A stretch of DNA of 64,000 nucleotides from QANA01 sp963665505 (GCA_963665505.1 OY762275.1:744001-808000), one strand, 5' to 3'; counted from the first letter of the stretch, positions 42,579 through 51,331 are shown. A program made the numbers and translations. Notes: generated by a model from the sequence alone, not told the origin.

Positions 42579-43592
42579 TTATTGATTGTGCCGATATCTT
42601 TTTAGTACGCGCAGCGCCCGGAGTGTGATCCATTTGCTCGCAATGCCTTTTTGCTCCATGGGGATAAGCAGACGCTCGCTACCGTAGGCGTTCTCCGTTT
42701 TCCATCTGCCGCCGTCCCCCCGTTTTTTGCGTACGATATTTACGGCGTCGTCCATGCGGGTGTCTTTTATGCCCAGTTCGGTCAGGATGTCCAATATTTC
42801 CAACACATCTGTCTGGTACATCAGCGGAAAGCCGAATCTGAGCCAGCCCGGTTTTGATGGCCGTTCCAGGTCGTGGCTGCGTTTGTAAATATGGTGAAGC
42901 AATAGAAATTCCGCCGCTTTTTTGATTGTCGCGTCGATCTCTGCCGTCCGTTGCTCCAATGGCACGGCGCCCAATGCCTTGAGTGTTTTGACAACGCCCA
43001 TAAAACAGGTATGCTTGCCCCAGCAGACCTCATAACGGTCATAGGGCGGGGTTTGCGGGTCGTTCTCCACACCGTCGTTGAAACGCATGAACCGGGTTAT
43101 CCAGCCGATCGCCTTTTGCAACCGCGGGTCGTCAAGATAGCCAAAGCGCAGCATGCTCCAAACCAGGTTGCCGGTCAGGCACGGAATGACTTCGCTTATC
43201 CTGCCGCCGCCTGTTTTTTTAGCCGCGTGCATCGAAAACCCGCCATCCTGTCTTTCCTGGGAATTTTCCAGCAGATATTCGCATTGCTCTTTGATCTGCG
43301 GCACCGCGGTGGCGCCCAATTCGGCAAGCGTGAGGAGCGACCAGACAAGGCCCGTATATTTGGCCGTGTAAAATCGGGGATACGCCTGAAGGTATGCCGA
43401 TTCCCTTTGTTTTTCCAAGATGCGGGGCACGATGCCCGTCCGCATGATTCCTTCCCTGGCAGCCTGGACATCCCTATCGTCTTCCGGTTTATCCAGGATA
43501 TCTTTCAGTGTAAAATAGCGCACGGAAGGATTTTCTTCTTCCAGCAACCAGGGGATAGGATCTTCTTTTCGTATTTTATTCCAATCTATCAT
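42579..43592 (-). CDS. Alpha/alpha-toroid (prenyltransferase/terpene-cyclase-like) protein
   Basis: A 337-residue protein from ATG 43592 (AAGGG upstream; a longer start at 43610 is possible). It has repeated helical segments of the prenyltransferase/squalene-cyclase type (LLENSQERQDGGFSMHAAKK, VVKTLKALGAVPLEQRTAEI, RKKRGDGGRWKTENAYG) but no DxDD or DDxxD motif and no membrane segment. Database entries of this type often carry misleading names. No function is assigned. Confidence 0.75.
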   Translation of the reverse strand: MIDWNKIRKEDPIPWLLEEENPSVRYFTLKDILDKPEDDRDVQAAREGIMRTGIVPRILEKQRESAYLQAYPRFYTAKYTGLVWSLLTLAELGATAVPQIKEQCEYLLENSQERQDGGFSMHAAKKTGGGRISEVIPCLTGNLVWSMLRFGYLDDPRLQKAIGWITRFMRFNDGVENDPQTPPYDRYEVCWGKHTCFMGVVKTLKALGAVPLEQRTAEIDATIKKAAEFLLLHHIYKRSHDLERPSKPGWLRFGFPLMYQTDVLEILDILTELGIKDTRMDDAVNIVRKKRGDGGRWKTENAYGSERLLIPMEQKGIASKWITLRALRVLKRYRHNQ

Positions 43593-43695
43593 AAGAACCC
43601 TTTTCTGCACGCTGTTTTCCTTTCATGCACGATGCGGTGCGGCATCGGCACAAGATACCCGGGGGAACGACTTTACTTTCCTTCATTCTACAATA

Positions 43696-43731
43696 AAAGG
43701 CCCGCGGGTTCAATTCCCGCGGGCCTTTTAC
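43696..43731. terminator. Terminator with a tRNA T-arm-like apex
   Basis: AAAAGGCCCGCGGG pairs perfectly with CCCGCGGGCCTTTT around the loop TTCAATT. It follows tRNA-Arg on the minus strand and has T runs for both strands. The apex GCGGG-TTCAATT-CCCGC has the form of a tRNA T-arm. Confidence 0.88.
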
Positions 43732-43736
43732 CGCGC

Positions 43737-43813
43737 TGGTGTACCCGGGAGGATTTGAACCTCTGGCCTTTGGAGTCGGAGTCCAACGCTCTATCCAGCT
43801 GAGCTACGGGTAC
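43737..43813 (-). tRNA. tRNA-Arg(CCG)
   Basis: Minus strand: acceptor GTACCCG / CGGGTAC, D arm GTAGCTCAGCTGGATAGAGC, anticodon stem TTGGA/TCCAA with loop CTCCGAC giving CCG, T arm with GAGGTTCAAATCCTC, discriminator A and encoded CCA (43739-43737). It decodes CGG. Confidence 0.95.
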
Positions 43814-43966
43814 AACAGAGGTATGATAGCACATTTTTTTTAAATTGGCAACAGACGTGTGCGGGGGAATAAAAGAAGGCCGGCCTGTGGCTGCGGGAAA
43901 CAGGTGACGGGGCCGGGTAAATCATGTATAATAAGGGGAAGAATAAAGGGAAGGGGGGAGATCTTT

Positions 43967-45703
43967 TTGATCAACGGCAACACCCAGGGGATAAAAAAAT
44001 ATATGCTTGCGGAAATGGAAGAATTCTACCGGACCGATTGCCCCCGGAACGAATTTCTGAGCGCGGCTCTGGCAGGGCTTCTCGCAAAATATACTTCGCT
44101 GCTGGACAGGGAAATCTCCCTTTATCTTTCCCGCGGCGGCAAAGTGCTGGATGTCTCCGTGGGCAACCGGGAGACCGTACAAATGCCGCTCATGCGCAAA
44201 CGCCGCGGCAATCTTGGGCTTGCCGGGATCCGGTGCATACACTCGCACCCGGGCGGTTCTTCGCGGCTTTCGGATGTAGATACCGCAACGCTGCTCTCTG
44301 CAAAGCTGGACGCGATGGCGGCGGTTTCCGTACGGGACGGAGAAGCCAAGAGCATCAGCGCGGCCTTTATCGGCAAGATGCCGGGGGACGTGGTGTTTTT
44401 CGGGCCGTATCCCATCTATCGGATCCCGCACAAAACCTTGCTGGAGGAGATCGGGCAGGCGACGAAGCGGGCGGCGGAAAACGTCCGCCTGCAGGGGACG
44501 GGAACGGGGCAGGAACGCGCGATCCTGGTGGGGGTAGGCGCCGCGCCCGAAGAAATGACGGAACTTGCGCTGCTGACCGATACGGCCGGCGCTTTGGTAG
44601 TGGGCAGCGTGGTGCAGATGCGCGGGCGGGACAAAGAACAATATGTCGGCAAAGGCAAACTGCTGGAGCTGCAACGGGCGGTATCCGCCCTGGATGTGGA
44701 TATCGTGATCTGCAACGACGAGCTTTCCCCGCTGGAAGCCCGGAACATGGAAGATGCGCTGGGCATTAAAATCGTGGACCGGACGGTCTTGATCTTGGAT
44801 ATCTTTGCCCGGCATGCCAAAACAAAAGAAGGCAAGCTGCAGGTGGAATTGGCGCAGCTGCAATATACGCTGCCCCGGCTGATGGGGGAAGGCACGGCGC
44901 CTTCCCGGCTGGGCGGAGGGATCGGGACGCGCGGCCCCGGCGAGACAAAACTCGAGGTGGACCGCCGGCAGGTCCGCCGGCGTATAACCGACCTGGAACG
45001 GGAGATCGACAAGCTGGGCAAACAGCGTTCGCTGCGAAGGGAAAAACGGGAAGCCAACAGGATCCCCGAGATCGCGCTGGTCGGGTATACGAACGCCGGG
45101 AAAACCAGCCTGCTGAATACGATCGCCAAGGAACAGCAATACGCGGAAGACAAACTGTTCGCCACGCTCGACCCGGTGACGCGGCGCGTGCGGCTGCCCT
45201 CCGGCAGGGAAGTGCTGTTCACGGATACGGTCGGATTCATCGATAAATTGCCGCACGATCTGGTGAGCGCGTTCCGCTCCACATTGGAGGAGACCACGCG
45301 GGCCGACCTGCTACTGCATGTGATAGACGCCGCCAACCCGGAATATGAGAAACAGCGCGATGTCGTGCGGCACGTACTGCAAGAATTGGGCGCCGAAAAG
45401 AAGCCGGTCATGGATGTGTTCAACAAGACCGACAGGCTTACTGTCGTGCCCGTACATACGCCGCCGGACGTTTTTTATGTTTCTGCGCGGAAGGGAGAAG
45501 GCGTGGAGGCGCTGCTTTGCGCCGTAGACGCGGCGCTGGCGCCTAAAGCGGTCGACCTTACGGTGCGGCTTTCATACCGGGAAGGCGCCAAACTGGCGCA
45601 AATACAGAAATATGCGGACAAGATCGATATCGAGTATGGAAAAGAGCATATGACGGTGCGGGCGACGCTCCCCGAACCGTTCGCAAGGAAGATATTGGGA
45701 TGA
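43967..45703 (+). CDS. hflX: Ribosome-associated GTPase HflX with N-terminal JAMM-like extension
   Basis: A 578-residue protein from TTG 43967, six bases after GGGGGGAG; a TATAAT at 43927-43932 lies upstream. Residues about 190-578 are canonical HflX: VGVGAAPEEMTELALLTDTA, GGGIGTRGPGETKLE, and the G domain with GYTNAGKTSLL, DTVGFI and NKTD. HflX splits stalled or hibernating ribosomes. The first 190 residues are an added domain with H92-S-H94-P, S102 and D105, fitting the JAMM/MPN pattern HxH-x7-S-x2-D, with a candidate upstream Glu at 49. Confidence 0.94.
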   Translation: MINGNTQGIKKYMLAEMEEFYRTDCPRNEFLSAALAGLLAKYTSLLDREISLYLSRGGKVLDVSVGNRETVQMPLMRKRRGNLGLAGIRCIHSHPGGSSRLSDVDTATLLSAKLDAMAAVSVRDGEAKSISAAFIGKMPGDVVFFGPYPIYRIPHKTLLEEIGQATKRAAENVRLQGTGTGQERAILVGVGAAPEEMTELALLTDTAGALVVGSVVQMRGRDKEQYVGKGKLLELQRAVSALDVDIVICNDELSPLEARNMEDALGIKIVDRTVLILDIFARHAKTKEGKLQVELAQLQYTLPRLMGEGTAPSRLGGGIGTRGPGETKLEVDRRQVRRRITDLEREIDKLGKQRSLRREKREANRIPEIALVGYTNAGKTSLLNTIAKEQQYAEDKLFATLDPVTRRVRLPSGREVLFTDTVGFIDKLPHDLVSAFRSTLEETTRADLLLHVIDAANPEYEKQRDVVRHVLQELGAEKKPVMDVFNKTDRLTVVPVHTPPDVFYVSARKGEGVEALLCAVDAALAPKAVDLTVRLSYREGAKLAQIQKYADKIDIEYGKEHMTVRATLPEPFARKILG

Positions 45704-45747
45704 AGGATAGTCGCAAAAAAGGGGTTCATTGAGAAAGGGGTGTTTTT

Positions 45748-46368
45748 GTGTATTACGACTACGATTACGGGTATGGCTACACGGGATATGCTCTGCTGGA
45801 CTGGCTATGGGATTTTCTGGCGGTTTTGGTCATCGTGCTGCTGGCTATCGGCGCTTTATGCTACATTTTCCAGTCGATCGGGCTGTATACGCTGGCTAAA
45901 CGGCGGGGTGTTGCGCACCCGGGTTTGGCGTGGGTACCGGTCGGCTCATCCTGGATCCTTGGTTCGGTCGCCGACGATTATGACAATAAGATCAACGGGA
46001 CGGAAAAAAAGATGCGCTTAACGCTGCTGTGGATGGCGGTTGGCGAGATGGCGGCCGCGGCAATCAATTCTTATGCGACAAACTGGATGGGCAATGATAT
46101 ATCGTGGCCGGTCGCCCTGGCCAGTGCTGTGATGATCGTTTTCTTTGTCTTTTATTACATGGCGCTGTATAAGGTCTATTTGTCCTGTACGGTGCGTTCG
46201 GCAGTGACGCTGCTGGTGCTTTCCATCCTGTTCCCGCTGATCATTCCATTTGTGCTGTTTTCGCTGCGCAATAAAGATGCGTTCATCCCCCGCGCGTATG
46301 TGATGCCGGTCGGGCCGGCCCCGGTGCCGCCCATGGGGGGCGGCGGGGTCGACGGGCAGGCGAGCTAA
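45748..46368 (+). CDS. Four-helix membrane protein of unknown function
   Basis: A 206-residue protein starting GTG at 45748 (AAAGGGGTG upstream). The N terminus is unusually tyrosine-rich (MYYDYDYGYGYTGYA), followed by about four or five membrane helices (FLAVLVIVLLAIGALCYIF, LLWMAVGEMAAAAINSY, VMIVFFVFYYMALYKVYL, LLVLSILFPLIIPFVLFSL) and a proline/glycine tail. A segment WVPVGSSWILGSVADDY resembles small clostridial membrane proteins without name. It follows hflX by 44 bases. Confidence 0.8.
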   Translation: MYYDYDYGYGYTGYALLDWLWDFLAVLVIVLLAIGALCYIFQSIGLYTLAKRRGVAHPGLAWVPVGSSWILGSVADDYDNKINGTEKKMRLTLLWMAVGEMAAAAINSYATNWMGNDISWPVALASAVMIVFFVFYYMALYKVYLSCTVRSAVTLLVLSILFPLIIPFVLFSLRNKDAFIPRAYVMPVGPAPVPPMGGGGVDGQAS

Positions 46369-46384
46369 ACAATAAAACCGTGCA

Positions 46385-46418
46385 AAAAAAACAGCGGCCG
46401 TCAAACCGCTGTTTTTTT
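46385..46418. terminator. Terminator between convergent genes
   Basis: ACAGCGG (46391-46397) pairs with CCGCTGT (46406-46412) within long A and T runs; serves glyS and the membrane protein gene. Confidence 0.88.
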
Positions 46419-46423
46419 ATACT

Positions 46424-47812
46424 TCAGAATTCTATTTTCTCATCCAGGTATGTCTTCAGAGAATCGATCGGGATACGCTCCTGCAGCATCGTGTCCCTGT
46501 CCCGGACGGTCACGCAATTGTCATCCAGCGTCTCGAAATCGACCGTGAAGCAATACGGTGTGCCGATCTCGTCCTGGCGGCGGTAGCGTTTGCCGATGCT
46601 GCCCGAGACGTCGAAATCTACACTGTGGTGCCGGAGCAAATCCGCATAGACTGCGTCGGCCTTTTCCGCCAGCTTTTTCTGCAGCGGCAGAACGGCCGCT
46701 TTATAGGGCGCGAGCGCGGGATGCAGATGCAGCACGACGCGTGTTTCTTTTTCCAGTTGTTCTTCCGCATAGGCGTCGCAGAGGAAGGCGAGCGCCATTC
46801 TGTCGGCACCGAGCGAAGGCTCGATGCAGTAGGGCACGTATTTTTCCTGTGTGACGGGATCCTGGTACATAAGGTTGACACCGGATTGTTTCATATGCGC
46901 GTTGAGGTCGTAATCCGTCCGGTCGGCAATGCCCCAGAGTTCGCCCCAGCCGAACGGGAAGCAGTATTCTATATCCGTCGTGGCGTTGGAATAATGCGAA
47001 AGCTCTTCGGGCGAGTGGTCGCGCAGGCGAATCGACGTTTGGGAAAGCCCCAGGTCTTTTAAGAATTTTACGCAATAGTCCTTCCAGTAGTAGAACCATT
47101 TCATCTCATCCTGCGGCGGGCAGAAAAATTCCAGTTCCATCTGTTCAAATTCGCGGGTACGGAACGTGAAGTTGCCGGGCGTGATCTCGTTGCGGAAGGA
47201 TTTGCCGATCTGGGCGATACCCAGGGGCAGTTTCCGCCGCGTGGAACGTAGTACATTCTTGAAGTTGACGAAGATGCCCTGGGCCGTCTCGGGGCGCAGA
47301 TAGATCTGCGAAGCCGTGTCTTCATTGACGCCCTGGAAGGTCTTGAACATGAGGTTGAATTTACGGATGGGCGTGAAGCTGCCCCTGGCGCCGCAGGAAG
47401 GACAGGCGATATGCTCGGCGATAAAGGCTTCCATTTCCTCGTTGGACATGGCGGCAGGGTCGATCGAAGGGCCGTTGTGCTGCGCGTAGTCTTCGATCAG
47501 CTTATCGGCCCGGAAGCGTTCTTTGCATTCCCTGCAGTCCATCAGCGGATCGTTGAAGCCGCTCACATGGCCGGAAGCCACCCAGGTCGTCGGGTTCATG
47601 AGGATGGCGCAATCCAACCCCACGTTATAGCGGCATTCCGTCACGAACCGGTGCCACCATGCTTTTTTAACATTATTTTTGAACTCTACACCGAGCGGGC
47701 CGTAATCCCACGTATTGGCCAGCCCGCCGTATATTTCGGAGCCGGGGAAGACATACCCTCTGTTTTTGCATAGAGCAACGATCTTATCCATTGTTGTTTG
47801 TGTGATATCCAT
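46424..47812 (-). CDS. glyS: Glycyl-tRNA synthetase (dimeric type)
   Basis: A 462-residue class II synthetase from ATG 47812, behind AGGAGGGCC. Class II motifs are visible: GLANTWDYGPLGVEFKNN, PETAQGIFVNFKNV, FRNEITPGNFTFRTREFEQM and PSLGADRMALAF; the C-terminal anticodon-binding domain begins at about 360. It charges tRNA-Gly. Expression is governed by the T-box upstream. Confidence 0.97.
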   Translation of the reverse strand: MDITQTTMDKIVALCKNRGYVFPGSEIYGGLANTWDYGPLGVEFKNNVKKAWWHRFVTECRYNVGLDCAILMNPTTWVASGHVSGFNDPLMDCRECKERFRADKLIEDYAQHNGPSIDPAAMSNEEMEAFIAEHIACPSCGARGSFTPIRKFNLMFKTFQGVNEDTASQIYLRPETAQGIFVNFKNVLRSTRRKLPLGIAQIGKSFRNEITPGNFTFRTREFEQMELEFFCPPQDEMKWFYYWKDYCVKFLKDLGLSQTSIRLRDHSPEELSHYSNATTDIEYCFPFGWGELWGIADRTDYDLNAHMKQSGVNLMYQDPVTQEKYVPYCIEPSLGADRMALAFLCDAYAEEQLEKETRVVLHLHPALAPYKAAVLPLQKKLAEKADAVYADLLRHHSVDFDVSGSIGKRYRRQDEIGTPYCFTVDFETLDDNCVTVRDRDTMLQERIPIDSLKTYLDEKIEF

Positions 47813-47829
47813 AGGCCCTCCTGTTTTAT

Positions 47830-48034
47830 AACATGAAAAAAGCTTTCCCACATAGGGGCGAAAGAATTCTTCCGTGGTTCCACCCTACTTGGCAAAAGCC
47901 CGCTTCGTTATGCAGTATTTCGACGGAGATCGCCGCCGGCAGGTATCCCGGTTGCGGTTTGCACCCCACACCGCCTCTCTTTACCCGGATGAAAACAGCC
48001 GTTTATCCCCAAACTGCGCCTTATATATTTATTT
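47830..48034 (-). promoter_or_regulatory. T-box riboswitch of glyS
   Basis: On the minus strand the T-box sequence AGGGTGGAACCACGG lies at 47886-47872, followed by a terminator stem (CTTTCGCCC / GGGAAAG) and T run. The base of stem I pairs GCAGT with ACTGC upstream. A promoter precedes it: -35 TTGACA (48069-48064), 17-nt spacer, -10 TAATAT (48046-48041). Uncharged tRNA-Gly should open the antiterminator. Several GGC triplets lie on the 3' side of stem I; I do not fix the specifier. Confidence 0.92.
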
Positions 48035-48213
48035 GTAATTATATTACAAGAGAACGCCTCCATTGTCAAGAGAGGAAAAGAAAAAAACCATTTTTCTGCT
48101 TTTTTGCCGCTCTGCCGGGCGGGGAAAATATGCACACAATTCTCATGTATGCGTATTATACACTAAGTCTTTCGAGTGTATCACTCAATATTTCAATCAG
48201 GAGGATCAAATGT

Positions 48214-48432
48214 ATGGGATTTGGCGGATTTGGCGGCGGTTGTGATTGCCTTTGGCCTATATTGCTTCTCTGCTGCTGTTGCGGGAATAGCTGCGGTTGC
48301 GGAGGCGGCCCGGGTGGCTGCGGCTGCGGGAACAACATGTGCGAATGCCTGTTGCCGATAATACTTCTTTGCTGCTGCTGCGGCGGTGGCTGTGGCAACC
48401 AGGATCCTTGCTCTCGCGATCGTTGCTGCTAA
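48214..48432 (+). CDS. 72-residue Cys/Gly-rich repeat protein
   Basis: ATG at 48214 lies nine bases after AGGAGG; stop at 48430. Almost a third of the residues are cysteine. Two related units are seen: CDCLWPILLLCCCCGNSCGC and CECLLPIILLCCCCGGGCGN, separated by a Gly-rich linker; the end is DPCSRDRCC. Each unit has a hydrophobic PIL(L/I)L run followed by four cysteines. Similar short proteins of Firmicutes are named only by resemblance to chorion high-cysteine proteins. A surface, spore-coat or metal/redox role is possible; none is shown. Confidence 0.8.
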   Translation: MGFGGFGGGCDCLWPILLLCCCCGNSCGCGGGPGGCGCGNNMCECLLPIILLCCCCGGGCGNQDPCSRDRCC

Positions 48433-48533
48433 ACAACGAGGAGTTGGGAAAAACAGATCATACGACAAGTACAGACGATAACATAATAGGCAGGGGGGCA
48501 AGACCACGTACCGGGATTGCTCCAAAAATCGGG

Positions 48534-48566
48534 GAAAGCGGCGTATAGCCGCTTTCTTGCTTTTTA
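48534..48566 (+). terminator. Terminator of the Cys-rich gene
   Basis: GAAAGCGGC (48534-48542) pairs with GCCGCTTTC (48548-48556), loop GTATA, then TTGCTTTTTA. Confidence 0.88.
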
Positions 48567-48947
48567 TTTGAATTCGTTGAATTCGATATGTTCATGGTCC
48601 GGGCCGCGGAACATGGCGTTTTTGATCCCGTTATAAACGGTGGGCAGTTCATGGATCCCAAATTCGGTCTGTATGCCGGCGGCCTGCAAAGCTTTTACGG
48701 CTTGCTCTATGTCGTTCACCCGGAGGGCGACATGGTCGAAATGCCCATCGGTGCGCTCCTCGGCTGGTTTTTCGACCAGTTCGATCTCGCAACTGCCATT
48801 TTTCAAAAAACATAGACGCAGACCGTTGCCCAGCTTGGTTTCGCAAGCGACTTCAAACCCCAGAAGCGTGGTATAAAACTTCTTTGACACCTCGATATCC
48901 CGGACGTACAACCCGATATGCGCAAGGCCGACAATATTTTTTTCCAT
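48564..48947 (-). CDS. VOC-family (glyoxalase/bleomycin-resistance fold) protein
   Basis: A 127-residue protein from ATG 48947 with AGGAAGGG upstream (the longer frame to 48995 has no support). The metal site pattern GLAHIGLYVRDIEVSKKFYT, the central EIELVEKP, HFDHVALRVNDI and DHEHIEF fits the vicinal-oxygen-chelate fold. Function could be a lactoylglutathione-lyase-like or other metal-dependent reaction. Confidence 0.9.
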   Translation of the reverse strand: MEKNIVGLAHIGLYVRDIEVSKKFYTTLLGFEVACETKLGNGLRLCFLKNGSCEIELVEKPAEERTDGHFDHVALRVNDIEQAVKALQAAGIQTEFGIHELPTVYNGIKNAMFRGPDHEHIEFNEFK

Positions 48948-49151
48948 AAAAAACCCTTCCTTTCTTTTCCCTTTCCTATTTTCGCGAACGGACACGGCAA
49001 ACGTATGGAATACAACAAGTATAACATAAAAACAGGCCGGCTATGTATAAGAAAAGAAAAAAACGAATAAATTGTAAACAGTGCGGGACAAAATGGTTTT
49101 TTGCCCACAAAACGTTTATCATAGTTATGCGTGTACATAACTGTTCGTATA

Positions 49152-49180
49152 TTGAATTCTGATTCTCTGCGTGGTATAAT
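49152..49180 (+). promoter_or_regulatory. Promoter of the LCP operon
   Basis: TTGAAT (49152-49157), 17-nt spacer, extended -10 TGG-TATAAT (49172-49180). Confidence 0.82.
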
Positions 49181-49228
49181 CACTTCGCCGTGCTTTTTTG
49201 AAAAGGACGGCGGCTTCGGGAGGATAGC

Positions 49229-50299
49229 GTGGCCGACAGACATACAAGAGTTGAAGGAACGAGAACGCAAAACGTAAGCGTTGGGGGAAAAAAGACAAAA
49301 TACAGTGCCTGGATAAAGGCGCTTTCCATATTTTTGAGCGTATTGATCATCGGGTATATAGGCGCCGTTGTTTGGATCTACAAAATCTACAAGGACATTG
49401 GAAGCAGCCCGCTTTCTGTTTTCCAGAAAGAGAATGAGCCGGTCAGCACGATCATAGGGACGGACAATACCGTCTATGTGAAGCACAGCAGCGTTGTGAA
49501 CATCCTGCTGCTTGGCATAGATTCCGACGAAGAACGTGAAGAAGAACATATGGGCTACCGGAGCGACGTCATGATCCTTTGCTCCGTCGATTTCTCGAAG
49601 AACATAATGGTCATGGTATCTATTCCAAGAGACCTGTATGTGCAGGTAAATACGCTGGATTATAAGACGGGAGAGATCAAATCCCGTTCCAGGAACAAGA
49701 TCAATGCGGCATACCAATTCGGGGGCGGGCCGGGCCATTACGGCGCGCAGAACGCCGTTGACGCCGTGGAAGAATTCATTTCCTGCAACGGCCAATTCGA
49801 TATCGCGATAGATTACTATATCTCCATCGATATGGACGGCCTTCCTAAGCTGGCCGATGCGGTGGGCGGCGTCGAAGTCGTGCTGGACCGGACGCTTTCA
49901 GGCGTGGGCAGCAAGGGCGAGACCCTGACTGTCACCAGCGAGAATATAGACGAGTATATCCGGCGCAGAAAGGGCGACGGCGGCGGCGATCCGGGACGCA
50001 ATGCCCGGCAGCAGGAATTCATCGTAGAGTTCGTCAGGAAGGTGAAAAGCATGGGCACCGTCAACGCGGTCACGAGCCTGTATGACGAAGTGATGGCATA
50101 TGTGGACACCAACCTTTCCCTGGAGGAGATCTTGGCGCTTGCTTCGTTTGCGGACGGGTTCGATCTGAACAGTATTGTGCAATATAGGGTGGCGACCTCC
50201 TATGCCAAGATCAGCGGCAAAGATGTGGAGCTGGCCAATGAAGAAGAACTGTATAACTTTATTTTGGAATATTTCTATCATGCCGATGAGCAAGACTGA
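49229..50299 (+). CDS. LytR-CpsA-Psr (LCP) family protein
   Basis: A 356-residue envelope protein starting GTG 49229 (GGGAGGATAGC upstream). A cytoplasmic basic N terminus and one membrane helix (ALSIFLSVLIIGYIGAVVWI) precede the LCP domain: NILLLGIDSDE, YRSDVMILCSVDFSKNIMVM, SIPRDLYVQV, RNKINAAYQFGG, and DPGRNARQQEFI. LCP enzymes attach glycopolymers from polyprenyl carriers to peptidoglycan. It precedes a lipoprotein gene. Confidence 0.94.
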   Translation: MADRHTRVEGTRTQNVSVGGKKTKYSAWIKALSIFLSVLIIGYIGAVVWIYKIYKDIGSSPLSVFQKENEPVSTIIGTDNTVYVKHSSVVNILLLGIDSDEEREEEHMGYRSDVMILCSVDFSKNIMVMVSIPRDLYVQVNTLDYKTGEIKSRSRNKINAAYQFGGGPGHYGAQNAVDAVEEFISCNGQFDIAIDYYISIDMDGLPKLADAVGGVEVVLDRTLSGVGSKGETLTVTSENIDEYIRRRKGDGGGDPGRNARQQEFIVEFVRKVKSMGTVNAVTSLYDEVMAYVDTNLSLEEILALASFADGFDLNSIVQYRVATSYAKISGKDVELANEEELYNFILEYFYHADEQD

Positions 50300-50341
50300 A
50301 GAAAAAACGGATTTTTCCGGACCTGAAGGAGAATACTTTTT

Positions 50342-50827
50342 ATGAGACCAGACGCCAGGCGCATTGCCTTTATATGGTTTATGATTGCATGCCTCGTATT
50401 TTTGGCAGGCTGCAGCAGTAGTAATACGCTGGAGAAGATCGAACCCCAGGAAGGGGTGGAAACCATCGTGCTGGAAGGGACGTGCAGCGCGGAGGTCGGT
50501 GACGATACGATCAAAGTGACCCTGCACAGCAACCTGCTGGAAGGGACCGTCGTCGTGTTCTCGATAGATACGTATGACGGCACGGAACTTGCTTCCCAGA
50601 TTTATTCCGTCAGCGGGGAAACGATCTATGCCGAATTCGAACGGGACGACACCTACACGGGTATCGTATACGCGAGCGTGGTCGCTTCGCCAAGCATCGG
50701 ATCGCAGCCCGAAAACGTGCGGGACGCGTACGGCCGGTATTTCCAGAATGTAGACGGCGAGCATATCATTTGGGATACCAAAGAAAATATTTTTATCGTG
50801 CAGAGCGAGAAGATCAACCTCGGGTGA
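50342..50827 (+). CDS. Putative lipoprotein
   Basis: A 161-residue protein with a signal peptide and lipobox LAGC (Cys24). The mature part is mainly beta (VETIVLEGTCSAEVGDDTIK, VTLHSNLLEGTVVVFSIDTY), suggesting an immunoglobulin-like fold. It follows the LCP gene by 42 bases. No named family is recognised. Confidence 0.8.
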   Translation: MRPDARRIAFIWFMIACLVFLAGCSSSNTLEKIEPQEGVETIVLEGTCSAEVGDDTIKVTLHSNLLEGTVVVFSIDTYDGTELASQIYSVSGETIYAEFERDDTYTGIVYASVVASPSIGSQPENVRDAYGRYFQNVDGEHIIWDTKENIFIVQSEKINLG

Positions 50828-50874
50828 GAGAATAGGACAGGCTGGCAAAAGACTGTGTGCAAGGAGCAAGAAAC

Positions 50875-51291
50875 ATGAAAAGTTACAGGAAAGTCCTGGA
50901 GATGTACTTGCCGACGAGACGCGGCTATGTCAATATAACCCCCCAAGTGCGCGAAGCCCTGCAAGAGAGCGGTGTGCAGGAAGGGTTGATCCTGGTCAAC
51001 ACGATGAATATCACCGCCAGTGTGTTTATCAACGACGATGAACCTGGGCTGCACCGGGATTTTGAGACGTGGCTGGAAAAGCTGGCCCCCGAAAAACCAT
51101 ATTCGATGTATCATCATAACGGGTTTGAAGACAACGCGGACGCGCATCTGAAGCGGACGGTCATGGGCCGGGAAGTGGTCGTTGCCATTACGGAAGGCAA
51201 GTTGGACTTCGGCACATGGGAACAGATATTCTATGGGGAGTTTGATGGGAAAAGGCGCAAGCACGTTATGATCAAGATCATAGGAGAATGA
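50875..51291 (+). CDS. YjbQ/UPF0047 family protein
   Basis: A 138-residue protein from ATG 50875 behind AAGGAG. Conserved family segments: GYVNITPQVREAL, HHNGFEDNADAHLKRTVMGR and GTWEQIFYGEFDG. Members have been reported to have weak thiamin phosphate synthase activity. The physiological role is not settled. Confidence 0.92.
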   Translation: MKSYRKVLEMYLPTRRGYVNITPQVREALQESGVQEGLILVNTMNITASVFINDDEPGLHRDFETWLEKLAPEKPYSMYHHNGFEDNADAHLKRTVMGREVVVAITEGKLDFGTWEQIFYGEFDGKRRKHVMIKIIGE

Positions 51292-51297
51292 AAAAAG

Positions 51298-51331
51298 GTA
51301 AAACAGGCCCGCAGGCGGGCCTGTTTTTTCA
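51298..51331 (+). terminator. Terminator of the LCP-YjbQ operon
   Basis: AAACAGGCCCG pairs with CGGGCCTGTTT around a four-base loop, followed by T's. Confidence 0.92.
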
